Source: Pilatotrama ljubarskyi (taxonomy: Eukaryota; Basidiomycota; Agaricomycetes; Polyporales; Polyporaceae). From it: DNA of 64,000 bases. The DNA lies in the NCBI GenBank assembly GCA_022385805.1, contig MU277673.1:244511-308510 (forward strand). The letters run 5' to 3'. Below, in pieces: positions 11,095 through 23,468 of this stretch (within the stretch, counting starts at the first letter, position 1; the number at the start of each line of letters is the position of its first letter). The translations under genes and the position numbers were made by a program. The notes beneath the pieces were generated by a model, which did not search any database, was not told where the DNA came from, and saw only the letters and a program-made list of their open reading frames with translations.

Positions 11095-13129
11095 ATGTGG
11101 CTACTCAGTACTGACCGGGCAGAGCTCACATACTTCAACGAGCCGCCGTCGAGGTATGCCATCCTATCTCACGTCTGGGGAGAGAACGAGCAGTCCTTCC
11201 AGGATGTCCAAGCCCTCCGCGCATTGCGTGCGGTCGATCATGATGGCATCCCTCGGTCCTTCGCGTCGCCCAAAATCCGCGCATGCTGCATGTACGCTGA
11301 AGCGGACGGCTACGAATGGCTCTGGGCCGACACCTGTTGCATCGACAAGACCAGCAGCGCCGAGCTGTCTGAGGCCATCAACTCGATGTATGACTGGTAT
11401 TCCCGCGCCTCCGTCTGCTACGCGTTTCTCGCCGACGTTCCGACAGCTGAGGACCCTGCGGCCCCGGACTCGTCCTTCCGTCGGAGCATTTGGTTCCGGC
11501 GCAGTTGGACCTTGCAGGAGCTTCTCGCGCCTCAGGACGTGGTCTTTCTTTCCCAGGACTGGGAGGCATTGGGTAGCAAGTACCTGTGGCCTGGGCTACT
11601 GCAGGAGATCACCGGCATCGATGCAGAGGTGCTGACGTTCCTCAGGCCGCTCCCGTGCATCCCGATTGCGACGCGCATGCGGTGGGCATCGGGGCGGCAG
11701 ACCACCCGGATAGAAGACGAGGCGTATGCGCTGATGGGTATCTTCGGAGTCAACATGCCGACCATCTACGGGGAAGGGAGACGGGCATTCAGGCGGCTTC
11801 AAGAAGAGATCATGAGACAGACTCCGGACCAGACGCTGTTTCTCTGGGGCAACTCTTTGGGTTCTGGAGTGTGCTCAGATTGTCTGCTGCAGGCGCCGTC
11901 GCACCTCCGCGACCAGCAAGGGCTTCTGGCGGACGCACCATCTGACTTCGCATCGGTGCCAGACCTGGTTCCGATTCCATATGAGCACATGAGTAGAGCG
12001 TTCTCGTCCTTTGCTGTGAATCTGGGACTGCAGTCTCCGGTGAGCAGTCAATGTCTCGTCTCGTCTCTAGGAGGCAGAGCCACTCACAGTCCCGCAGGAG
12101 GCGAAGGGCGGCTTCGGCATCCTCTTGGCGTCAAGCACCTTGCCTGAGTTCACTGTGACAAGTCGTGGAATCCGAGCTCGCCTGCCCGTCATAGAGCCAA
12201 TCGAAATCACCACCTCCAACTCATCAATACGATGTGTTCTGGCATTGCTCGCCTGCGCCCGCACCGCCAGAAAACCCTGCCCGTACATCGCGCTCCTCTT
12301 GCGTCCGCATCCTGGCAAGGCTCCTGTATATCATGTCGGGCTCTCCGTACGGCACGTGCACGGCCGCCTCTCCGACTCCCTTACGACCGACATCGCACGG
12401 CACACGCTCCCCGAGTCCGTCGCTCACCGCGCAACGCTCCTGCCCGACACCCGGCTTCACTGGAAAGAGCTCTATATTACATCCTGCAGTAGCGATTCGC
12501 CCTTCTTGCCTACGCCTCGTCGGATGTCGCATACCCACTCACCCGGACGGACCCCTCACGAGCAGTACTATGTCATCTTCCCATCCTGGCTCGTCGTGCG
12601 CCTCAGCCGCGCTGGCTTCACTACCCCCGACTGGCTCCCAAGCCGCCCTCACGAGGGCCGGTTGCTGGACCGTGCGCATGCCGTCTTCGCCTTCACGTTC
12701 TCGCACGCGCTCGCGCCCGGAGTGGAACGATTTCGCATCTACGTCGGCCTCTGCCCTACACGCACCGGGCACGGGCTATGGGTCGCCGTAGAGGTCTCGT
12801 CGCACATGGGCCGCCTGGAGCCGGATATGCACGACCGCGCGTCGGATTGCGACCGGCCGCACCTGTCGTGGCATGCTCCTGGCGCTCGTACCGACGCCGA
12901 AAAGCCCACAAATAGCGGCGGTACGACGGGCATGTGCGCTGCAAGCGAATTCGGAGACAAGAAGCGGAAAGTGTGCCTTTCGGTGAAGAGGTCAGACAGG
13001 ACGATGGGCTCGACCAACGTCTCTTTGTTGGTTATTCACGTCGATTTGGGCGGGATGGTTTATGAGCAGCTCGAAAAGAGGATGTGTGAAGTCAGGGAGT
13101 CTGTGAGCCCAGTCACTCCGCCCGAATGA
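11095..13129 (+). CDS. HET-domain protein (vegetative incompatibility-type)
   Basis: About 658 residues from two exons (11095-12039 and 12098-13129; 58-nt phase-0 intron). The N-terminal 300 residues are a HET domain. YAILSHVWGENEQSFQDVQ is the first block, LWADTCCIDKTSSAELSEAI the second, and SIWFRRSWTLQELLAPQDVV the third. HET domains execute cell death when incompatible hyphae fuse. Many basidiomycete copies have unknown triggers. The C-terminal half has no NACHT, ankyrin or WD-repeat motif that I can see, so the effector-partner arrangement is not the classic HET-E form. A short acceptor at 12070 would make a 31-nt intron and was judged too short. Confidence 0.85.
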
Positions 13130-13289
13130 TTCGGACCGCGAGCTGCGTGCAGTATCTGCTGTAATCATACCGAGTTGGCTGCGAGGGGGCGAGAGGCATT
13201 GTATGCTACTGTATGCGTATCCAGACCCACAAGCGCGGTGATCCAAGGTCTATTGTAACAGTAGATGCTGTACACGACTTCTAGGTGTA

Positions 13290-15410
13290 TCACAGTCTAG
13301 CTACCAAAGGCTGCCAATTGACATTCTCGACCTGCGTCGTCACACATGTTAGCTATGTAAGCAGACGAAGAAATGTGTGAATCGCGCTTACCATCTCGGG
13401 AACAAGCTGGTTCACGTTCTGCACGCCGAGAAGGCGCATGGCTGTTACGATCTCGCGCTTGAGAATCTCGACGGTCCTGACTACGCCATCTTCGCCATAT
13501 GCCTGTGGAGTTATCAGCTTCAAGGTAGCGACATCGTAGGAAAGGTCAAGAGCATCGCTTACACTCTGGGCGTAGAGGAACGGCCGGCCCATTCCTACGG
13601 CTTTCGCTCCCAGACAGAGAGCCTTCAGGATATCTACACCGACGTGAGCTCATGTCGACTGGTGATCCGGACTTGACGGCTTACCAGTGCCTCTGCGTGC
13701 GCCACCGTCAATGTAAACTGTCAACTGTGGTCAGCATATGTGTAAGTGATGCAGAGCTGTGAGCTTACCCTCCAGCTTGTCGAAGACATCAGGACGCTGC
13801 TTCCGCAGCCTGTAGAGAACCTCGATGCATGGGAGCGAGCTGCGGGACTGTGGTCAGTCATAGTCGTCAGGGCCATCACACATGTGCTCACTACTCCAAC
13901 TGTCGACCGCCGTGGTTTGAAATCAGGATGCCATCCACGCCTGCTTCCGCGGCAAGTACAGCGTCCTACAGCTCCATCTGTCAACGGGCTCATCTCTCGC
14001 TCCTGTTCCCATACGCACCTCCACAGACTGTATGCCCTTGATGACGATAGGCAACTTGGTGATCGACCTCAGCCATGGGATCGTCCTCTCCCAAGTCATG
14101 TCCAGGTCATCGTTCGCAATGAGGGCACCCGCGGTCCCCAGCAGATTGACGTTGTCATCGTCGTCCTTCTTCTGCTCGGCTGGCTTGTCCGCCGCGGCCT
14201 GGCCTCCGCCTTTGTGCTCATCCGCCTTCTTCAACTCGCGCTCTTGCTCCTCGAGCTCGAACGGAGCCCGGATGTCGCGCTCGCGATTCCCCGGACACAC
14301 CGCGTCCACTGTAAGGAAGATGGCGTTGTAGCCGAGCGCGATGACCTCGCGCACGCGCTGCTCCGCGATCTTGTCGTCACGATGTTTGTACAGCTGGAAG
14401 AAGAGCGGCTGTTCGGGGTGCACGCGAGCCTCGGCGATCTGCTTGTAAGACAGCGAGGCATTGGACGAGACCATCTGGATGATGCCCGTGCGTGCACAAC
14501 CACGGGTGATGTTCGCTTCGCCTATGCGCAAAGGCTCGCTCAGTACTATGATCAGCTGAGGCGCATCTGTCAACCGTACCGAGCGGGTGACCCAGCCGCG
14601 CGAGTGCTGCACCGCTGACGAAAACCGGTATTGACGATTCGAAGCCGAGGATGGTTGTGGAAGGGTCGCATTTGGAGACGGGCCTCATAACACGAGGATG
14701 GAAGAAGAACCGGGAGAACGCGCGGATGTTCTCTTGGTGAGCTATTTACGTGGTCAGAGCGTGTTGCGTGTCACTGATTGGTAGTAGTATGCGTACTTAG
14801 CTCGTCATCAGCAGCGGAAGCGTAGTACGCTAGGGCCTTGTATGAGAGCACTTGCCGCGCGACATCCTGGTGGCGCAAGTTCATTAGCGAATAGCATTGT
14901 TGGCATTGCGGAGGCACGCCTACCTCGATGTCGCGTAAGCTTAGCATTCTGCTGAGGGGTGGCTTTGCAGCCTGCGCGGCCTCCACGCGTAGCTCATCCT
15001 TGGTCTTGGGCCGATTCTGAGCGGCCTCTTTGACGGCGTTCGCGGAGGCGCTATCGAGTACGCCAAGATGCTTCTCGGATGGGAGATTCCTCTCCAGAGC
15101 GTCTGGCGGGTGTATAGGCTCGTACGCGGACGTGGCGTCCTTTCCCGCATACTTCAGGATGATCTTCGCCCCGCCTGGGTGATCCTGTAGGGTAGGTATA
15201 TATCATGAGCAAGCGTGGAGGACAGGCCTGACAGAACCATATACTCACCGGGAGGAACTCGGTGACGTCGTACACCCTGTCCTTGATGATCACCCAGCAC
15301 GAACTGGACTCTACCGTTCGTTGACTATGCCCTGCAATGTGCATGGGATGCATCACGCACCTCTGGGAGTTGTGTTTAGCGACCTCATCGAGGGTGAACG
15401 TCCGGGGCAT
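13290..15410 (-). CDS. CYB2: flavocytochrome b2-type L-lactate dehydrogenase
   Basis: Oxidises L-lactate or a related 2-hydroxy acid, passing electrons from FMN to a fused b5 haem and on to cytochrome c. Twelve exons, all in phase, give 499 residues. Boundaries in reading order: 15410-15361, 15303-15249, 15184-14924, 14866-14797, 14741-14580, 14521-14019, 13965-13895, 13839-13769, 13717-13685, 13633-13563, 13502-13392, 13331-13290. Residues 1-90 are a cytochrome b5 domain with haem His in DHPGG (H37) and EPIHPP (H60). The rest is an FMN alpha-hydroxyacid dehydrogenase with [26 protein letters not shown], and the catalytic [10 protein letters not shown] (His and Arg). A charged insert ([20 protein letters not shown]) matches the variable loop. 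The b5 domain begins at residue 4, so no mitochondrial presequence is seen. Confidence 0.93.
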
Positions 15411-15993
15411 GGTGGTCAGGTTCGTGCGGGGTCGAGGAGGCCAGTCAAGGAATGTTTGTATGGGGGTGAACTACGGCAGACGGGCCATAAATACGAGGTG
15501 GGAAGCCATGAGACACCGTCCGTTGGGTGCTTCAGCTGATCTGGACCGGGGCCGCCGCCGAGTGTCGCGTTCCGTCGACGGCGTCAACTGCGTGCTTGCT
15601 CGTCCTCCACCGGACCGGACTTCCGTACGACCTCTCGGATGGTTGGATGGCTCGAGCATCGTTGAGCTCTGGGCAATCGAGTTGCGCGGTCAAGCTTCGG
15701 TATCGGCGAGCGGCTGAGGGAGAGTCTCGTGGGCACATCGTTTCGAGTTATGCGAAGCGCGGAGAGACGTGGACTTGACGAGAGGCGGGCGATTATGGGC
15801 GCTTGTGCAGTCGCGTTGGTTAGCGCCGCGGCCTAGGACGCCAAAGGAAGTCATGTGACGCGAGGGTTCGCGTTGTTTGGGCGTTGTTTGGCCGCGGTCG
15901 TTGAACCTGGCTTGAGCTTGAACCACTTCCACCGCTCTCCGCAATTCCCCATCGTCGTCCGCATTCCCGCCTGCCGTAGGCTTGTTGCCCGCG
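15411..15993. other. divergent promoter region
   Basis: Lies between the start codons of CYB2 (minus) and the SAP-like gene (plus). Open frames here are shadows with no family resemblance. No clear motif was found. Confidence 0.45.
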
Positions 15994-18384
15994 ATGCCTG
16001 CACCCCTTGATCGCGAGTCGCTCAAGAACATGAAGCGGGCAGACTTGCAACGGATATGCAAGGTGTGTGCTGCGTGAAGCGCCCGTAGTAAGCCTCGCGC
16101 GTACTCACCTCGGTGCTCAGGACTATGGCATCAAGGCAAATCTGAAGACAGAAGCCTTGATCGACCTTCTCATTGATACTACACAAGCAAGACCACGCCC
16201 TACCCCCCCTGTCCCCCAACGTGCGCCTTCCGGCAGGACAGTCAGTCGCTCATTAGCCTCCGGCTCTCGTCTCAGAGGATCGTCCAGTTCGTCGGTGATT
16301 ATCCACGATACGGACGAAGAAGACAACGCGACAGAAGAAGAACACCACCGTAGTCTTGCTCCCGCGCCGTCATCAGAATCTGAAGCCCCGCCGCCTCCCC
16401 GTACCAGGAAGGCGAAGGAGACACAGTACAGGTTAGGCGTGGGCAGACCCACTGTGGCTGGAGGCAGTGGTGCCCGCGCTGTCACGCGCTCGTCCAGCTT
16501 CTCTGCCAGAGGGAAGCACGGCAAGGGCACCAGGAGTGCGAAGCCTACCGAAGACGCCATCCAGGAAGAAGAAGGTCGGTACTCTCGTGTCATAGACATC
16601 CTCAGTGGTTGACAACTCCTTCCAGAACCTGACCCGATGGAACCTGACAGTAAGCTGCGACGCGAACTCTGCGCGTCTACGTACTAACCCTCCAAAAGTG
16701 CCTGAAGCTGGTCCGTCTGGCACGACTCACGATCACGACTCCCCACCTCCTCTCTTGCCAAATTCACAAGAACACCAGACGACGACTTCGGAGCCTGCTT
16801 CAGATACCCCGGATCATCTCAAGGCGTACATTGCTGATCTGGTGCGCTCCTTACGCTGCTTTGCGGACCATTGCAATCCGGACTCACTATCTACAACAGG
16901 TAACACCTCTCCGAACTCAGATCGAGCTGCTGCAGTCCGAACTGCGACAACGACTGAGTCATGAGGCTGGCATTGCCCTGCTGACCTCCCAACTTCAGTC
17001 GATTCAGGCAGAAGTACAATCATTGCGGTCTCAAGCAGCCATGGCACTACAGTTGCAGAATGAAGTGCAACAGCTGAAGTCGTTGGTCTCTGAACTCGTG
17101 CAGAGAGCCGTAGCGGGCGATACCAAGCAGTCTGCGAAGAGTCTTGGCAAGGCTCGTGCATCGTACGTGCATTTCGACTGTTCGTCATCACATCATTGAC
17201 CAGGCCTGTGCAGCGACGAGACTAGTTCTCAGACGACAGTTGCGGGGAGTGATCTCTCGATGGGTGGCTCAAGCTCAATACCTCAAATGGCCGAGTATCC
17301 TGGGATGGCCCAGTCTCTGCTGGGAAAGCGACATCGCGATACCGACGACAGCCATGTCACGGATGTGGTGGAGGCGGGGCAGGAAGGACTCTATAGCCAA
17401 GCGGATCTCGAGAAGCTGGCGGTCCGGCCGACCAAGAAGAGGATCAAACTGTCCGAAGATGGCCAGAGCGAAAGCCAGCAAGACCCTTCTGGGCATCCGG
17501 AAGCATCGGCAGAGCCTCAGCATGGTGACGGCGAGGTTCAACCTGCTGCTCGACCGCCTCCTGTTCCCTTCACAGTCTTCAGCGGTCCGGAGGAACCGCC
17601 AGAGTCATTCAACGATCCCCCTCCCCCTACGACCCACCTCTCAGATCTCTTCCCCCTCTCGTCCGGCATTGCTGCGCATACCCCGAATCCTGCGAACGGC
17701 GCGGGTACGATCGCGCGTCCAATCGGTTCTGACGAGAACGCAACGAACCAGTTGGGTTTCAACTTCAGTTTCAACACATCCATATTCCAGCCTGTCACAT
17801 CAACTCCGTACGACATGGGCCACCCCGCCTTCGCCTACCCGGAGCCTCCGACTTCACCTACTCCGGGTGTTCCCTCCGGAGGCTTCATCGAGCGCGCAGG
17901 CGGGCGGATCGAACGCAACGACCTCTACCACCCACATGGCAGACGGCACGCGCAGTCCCAGGCTCAAGCAGAAGGTCAATCTCAAACGCAGTCAAGGCCG
18001 CAATCAGCCGCTAGCAGGCCCGCGAGCCGTGCGGCTCCCGTCGGAGCCACGGGGTCTGCTGGCACCGGGGTCTCCGGGGACGGGACTGTGGACCCAAGCG
18101 CACTTTCATCGACACCCCGGGCGTCACAACAGGCAGGAACTTCTACTACGGGCATGACGAACGGCGCGAGCCTTGCTCCGCAGACACGGCGCATCCCGTC
18201 CAGCAGCGAAATTGGCATGGCGTTCGGCATGACCAGCTCGCTACCGCTCCCGCCCGAGACACCGGCGCCGCCAATGAAGCGCACGATGTACGGCACCGAG
18301 CTCGACGGCGACACCCGGTTCGGAGACTTTGGCGTCGAGGGGGTCGCGACGGGCTTTTGGGCCGGGCTCGCCCCACGCTTTTGA
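15994..18384 (+). CDS. SAP-like and coiled-coil protein
   Basis: Six exons (15994-16062, 16121-16574, 16626-16649, 16699-16841, 16900-17162, 17214-18384) give about 707 residues. Exon 3 is only 24 nt. The intron after it has a perfect TACTAAC branch site. Residues 13-43 (MKRADLQRICKDYGIKANLK and on to LIDLLID) fit a SAP domain, a helix-loop-helix that binds AT-rich or scaffold-attachment DNA. Ser/Pro-rich sequence follows, then a coiled coil (IELLQSELRQRLSHEAG, LQSIQAEVQSLRSQ). The C-terminal 370 residues are Pro/Ser/Gln/Gly-rich and disordered, with a basic KRHRDTDD-like patch. A chromatin or transcription role is inferred from the SAP fold only. Confidence 0.72.
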
Positions 18385-19089
18385 GCCGTATGGCTCACGA
18401 ACACCCCCTTTGACTTAGCATACATTGCATACGGCGACACCCCCCGGCCTTTGGCATATCGTACCGGCTTGACTCTGTGTGAGTCGTACCCCCTTCCCCA
18501 CTCATCATCGACCTTTCATTCCCCCCTCCGGTCTCCTCCCCGAGCCAATACTGCGCAACCCCACGGCATACACCCCGGTGTCATTTCGCTCGTTTCCTAT
18601 CGCTGTTTCTGTGCTTTCTTGTCGCGCAGTTCGCAGTTCGTAGGTGGTCCCTCCCCGCTCGCTTTTCTTATTGAGTGGTGTCTGACGGCGGATAACGGAC
18701 GTTTGACGAGTATCTCACGATCATGTACGAGGTTCAGAGTGCTACTTGTGTTTTTAGTCCATCGCGTTGCTGTCCTGCTGGTTCTCTGCAGTTTGTATAC
18801 CATTTACATCTTTGGAAGGTTTGCCATGCCGCACCTCGGCTTCCCTGAGCTGCGAAGCACAACAACCCTAAAGACGTCAGTCGTGCAGAGACCCGATATG
18901 ATTATTCCCTCCATAAATAAGTAATATATAAATTGTATACTGATGTGGGTGCATGAGCGCGAACAAAGGAGGGGACGGGCAGGTCGCGAGGCCGCCGTGG
19001 TATATCGAACAGAGAAAAGTCTCGTCGTACTCGGAGATGGATCGGTTTCGTAAAAGGTCGTCGTCCCAGGGCCGCAGGCCGGAGTGGGA
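18385..19089. other. convergent 3' UTR region
   Basis: The 0.7 kb between two convergent genes is pyrimidine-rich with T-runs and AT-rich patches (AAATAAGTAATATATAAA near 18915) that could act in polyadenylation. No gene was recognised. Confidence 0.45.
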
Positions 19090-21209
<2,120 letters not shown>

Positions 21210-21973
21210 TATGGAACAGGACCTAGGCTGTTGCTGTACGAGTGAAAGATGCGAAAGTAGAGTAGAACGGTGAAGGAGGAGGGAACGTCAAAGGTGGGTA
21301 TCAGCTGCTGAAGAGGAAGAAGGAAGAAGACAGAAAGGTGAATGCGAGGCCTTGGGTGCAGGAAGGCGCATAAGTAGGGGAAGGGGAGGTGATTGGACCT
21401 CGGCAGGATATTCGGGGACGGGCTGTTTGTGATGCAGATCAGCCTGCGCGACATGATGGATTTCAGCGATACGATGATGGTAGAGGGGATGGGCAGCAGA
21501 TCAGTGTGCCAGCCACTGAGGTCAGCCAGACGTGGTATTCAGCACTCCGAGTGCAAGCAATCATTGTAGGAGCACCAGTTGCATTGACAGAAACCCTGCT
21601 ACAAATACGTGCATTGCTCGATGCAAGACTCTTCAGACAGACGAGGGGAAGGAAGTGTTTGCTGATGGTGTGGTGGTTGCTGTCTGCTGAGACTGACGTG
21701 AGCGTACGGTAGCCGTCAGCAGAGCCTTGCCCTCAGCACAGCTGCACTGCACATCTACACGTGACCCATGTTACCGATTCGGGCTAGTTTCTGATTGGTT
21801 CCTGGTTGGGCGCTTTAGCCACGTGGGTAGTGTCGATCATAGGCAAGGCTGGCAGTCACCGGGTGGGCGAAACAGGAGATCCGGACCGGAGACGGACTCG
21901 GACGGAGATGTGGCACTTTGTTTGGCGCCGGATGGGAGGACAAGCTCATGCTTGCTGTGGCGTCCGCTGCTGC
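21210..21973. other. intergenic region upstream of the MAP kinase gene
   Basis: Gene-free sequence with purine-rich runs next to the kinase start. No conserved ORF was seen. It leads into the transposon-like element at 21974. Confidence 0.45.
21966..21973. repeat. left target-site duplication of the MITE
   Basis: The octamer GCTGCTGC directly precedes the left terminal inverted repeat, and an identical octamer follows the right one at 22413-22420. Eight-bp duplications are the hallmark of hAT insertions. The sequence is CTG-repetitive, so chance identity is possible. Confidence 0.6.
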
Positions 21974-22412
21974 AGGCCCCCTGATAATCCCAGGGTATCC
22001 CGGCCGATAAGCGCCCGTCATCCGGACGGCGTCTAAGGTTTTGGAGGCTGGATGATGATCGAGAGTCCGGACACGGAGGCCCAAAAAGGCCTTCTCACCC
22101 GGCCGATAGTCCAGACATGGGGGGAGAGGGCGGTACGTCGGCCGGTCCCCCATCCGGACATGGGTGGGGGGCAGCGGTTTTAGGCGGCCGTGAAGCGCCG
22201 ACAGCGGGGGTCGGGAGCCGCGGACCGGAGGGGAACCCTTATGCTGCAGCCCGCCCGGCCCTGCAGGGGCCGGGCGGAAGGTCCGGACATGCCCACTCAG
22301 GATCCGCCGGGCGGCCGAAAATCCGGACATAATCGCCAAAATCCGTCCGGACACGGACCCTCCCAGACACGGGCGCTAATCGGCCGGCCTACCTGGGATT
22401 ATCAGGGGGCCT
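21974..22412. mobile_element. non-autonomous hAT-like MITE with about 47-bp terminal inverted repeats
   Basis: A 439-bp element with no transposase. Its left end (AGGCCCCCTGATAATCCCAG) is matched exactly by the reverse complement of its right end. The match continues, with a few mismatches and small gaps, through GGCCGAT[A/T]AGCGCCCGT, so each inverted repeat is about 47 bp. An 8-bp GCTGCTGC duplication flanks it. The interior holds repeated TCCGGACA octamers near both ends, like the subterminal transposase-binding repeats of hAT elements. It sits in the only gene-poor part of the window. Family assignment rests on the 8-bp duplication and overall form. No related full-length element is in the window. 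Confidence 0.75.
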
Positions 22413-22420
22413 GCTGCTGC
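22413..22420. repeat. right target-site duplication of the MITE
   Basis: GCTGCTGC immediately follows the right terminal inverted repeat and is identical to the left copy at 21966-21973. Confidence 0.6.
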
Positions 22421-22730
22421 CCGGTGTCCTCGGCCACGCCCTGCACAGCAACAGACGCAAGTCCGGTGTCTTGCTCGCAGCTTCCCCTTTCGGCGGCGCT
22501 GCAACACTCCTCCCGCAGACTGCAGACACAGACGAGCCCTGTGCAGTTTGCATTGCGGTGCAGGCTAGTCGCAGCGCCGAGTGCTTTGACGGCCGATCTT
22601 CAATCTCTTCGATCAAATTCCGCGCAAAGGCCTCGGCGCTCTCGCACGAGGGGCATTGGCCCGTGCTTCCCTCCTGAACAGGCCAGGAATTTGAACTGAA
22701 CTGGACTCCTGTCGACAACCTGGTTACCAG

Positions 22731-22848
22731 CCTGGTTCGGGTCCGGAATCTGGATAAGTAAACCTACTTATCGATAAGAAACGCGATGAATGCGGCGCTT
22801 TGTGTTCTATTGTCCGGATTCCTAGACTGGCTCCGGACCAGAACCAGG
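22731..22848. repeat. 118-bp imperfect inverted-repeat element
   Basis: CCTGGTTCGGGTCCGG at 22731-22746 pairs with CCGGACCAGAACCAGG at 22833-22848 (14 of 16 positions). Inside is a perfect 7-bp hairpin, ATAAGTA (22754-22760) and TACTTAT (22765-22771). A TGTCCGGA motif at 22811-22818 is the complement of the octamer found in the nearby MITE. It could be a small MITE or its remnant. No target-site duplication is evident. Confidence 0.4.
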
Positions 22849-23468
22849 AGAACAATTCACCCCATTTCCCCTGCCTATTCCAGGCCAGAGCATGGGTCAT
22901 TGCCCCTCGTGTCGGTTGCGTCGGTGAGCCCGGTAACCATAGCGCGCTGCCCCCGTCTGTCACCACATCCGTCCGTCCAACATGTCAATCCTAACACGAC
23001 CTTCCAGGACTCCGTGGGATGCTGCAGTGCCTTTGCACCCTCGGAAGCCTCGTAGCGCAGCTCGACCGTGTCCTGCCCACCACCTCCTGCGCGAAATTCA
23101 CATATGGAGTACGAGAAGTCGCAACGGCCGGGGAAGAAACAAGAGCGGGTGCGGCCATGCGGGGAGAGCGTTGTTTTCGCTCCGCCAATGGGCGCACGCA
23201 CAGGCTGCCCCTGGCATCATCTGCACGTCTGATCGAGGGCTGTCTATTGTCCCCGTCGACCACCTCCGCCATACGCGACGTCTGCCCTACCGCTCCCTCG
23301 GGTCCCCACCGCCCGCACACACAAAACCCTCGCCCTCCATCCCGCCCGACGTTTCATCTCTCGTCCACAGCCCCCTTTCGTCCCTACTTATACCTCTTCC
23401 ACGGCGGCTGAGCTCGTCGTCCCTCATTCCCTTCCTTTTCTTGTCCGTTCGCAGTCCTACTAGCAGCC

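Larger units (their letters stand above)
22413..23468. other. gene-poor region between the MITE and the cupredoxin gene
   Basis: Over 1 kb without a supported gene. It contains an imperfect inverted repeat (22731-22848), a short perfect hairpin, and, at the right end, pyrimidine-rich sequence acting as the promoter and leader of the next gene. Confidence 0.45.

Noticed and set aside
12040..12070. A 31-nt intron in the HET gene
   Set aside because: Shorter than any other intron here. The acceptor at 12097 gives a normal 58-nt intron in the same frame.
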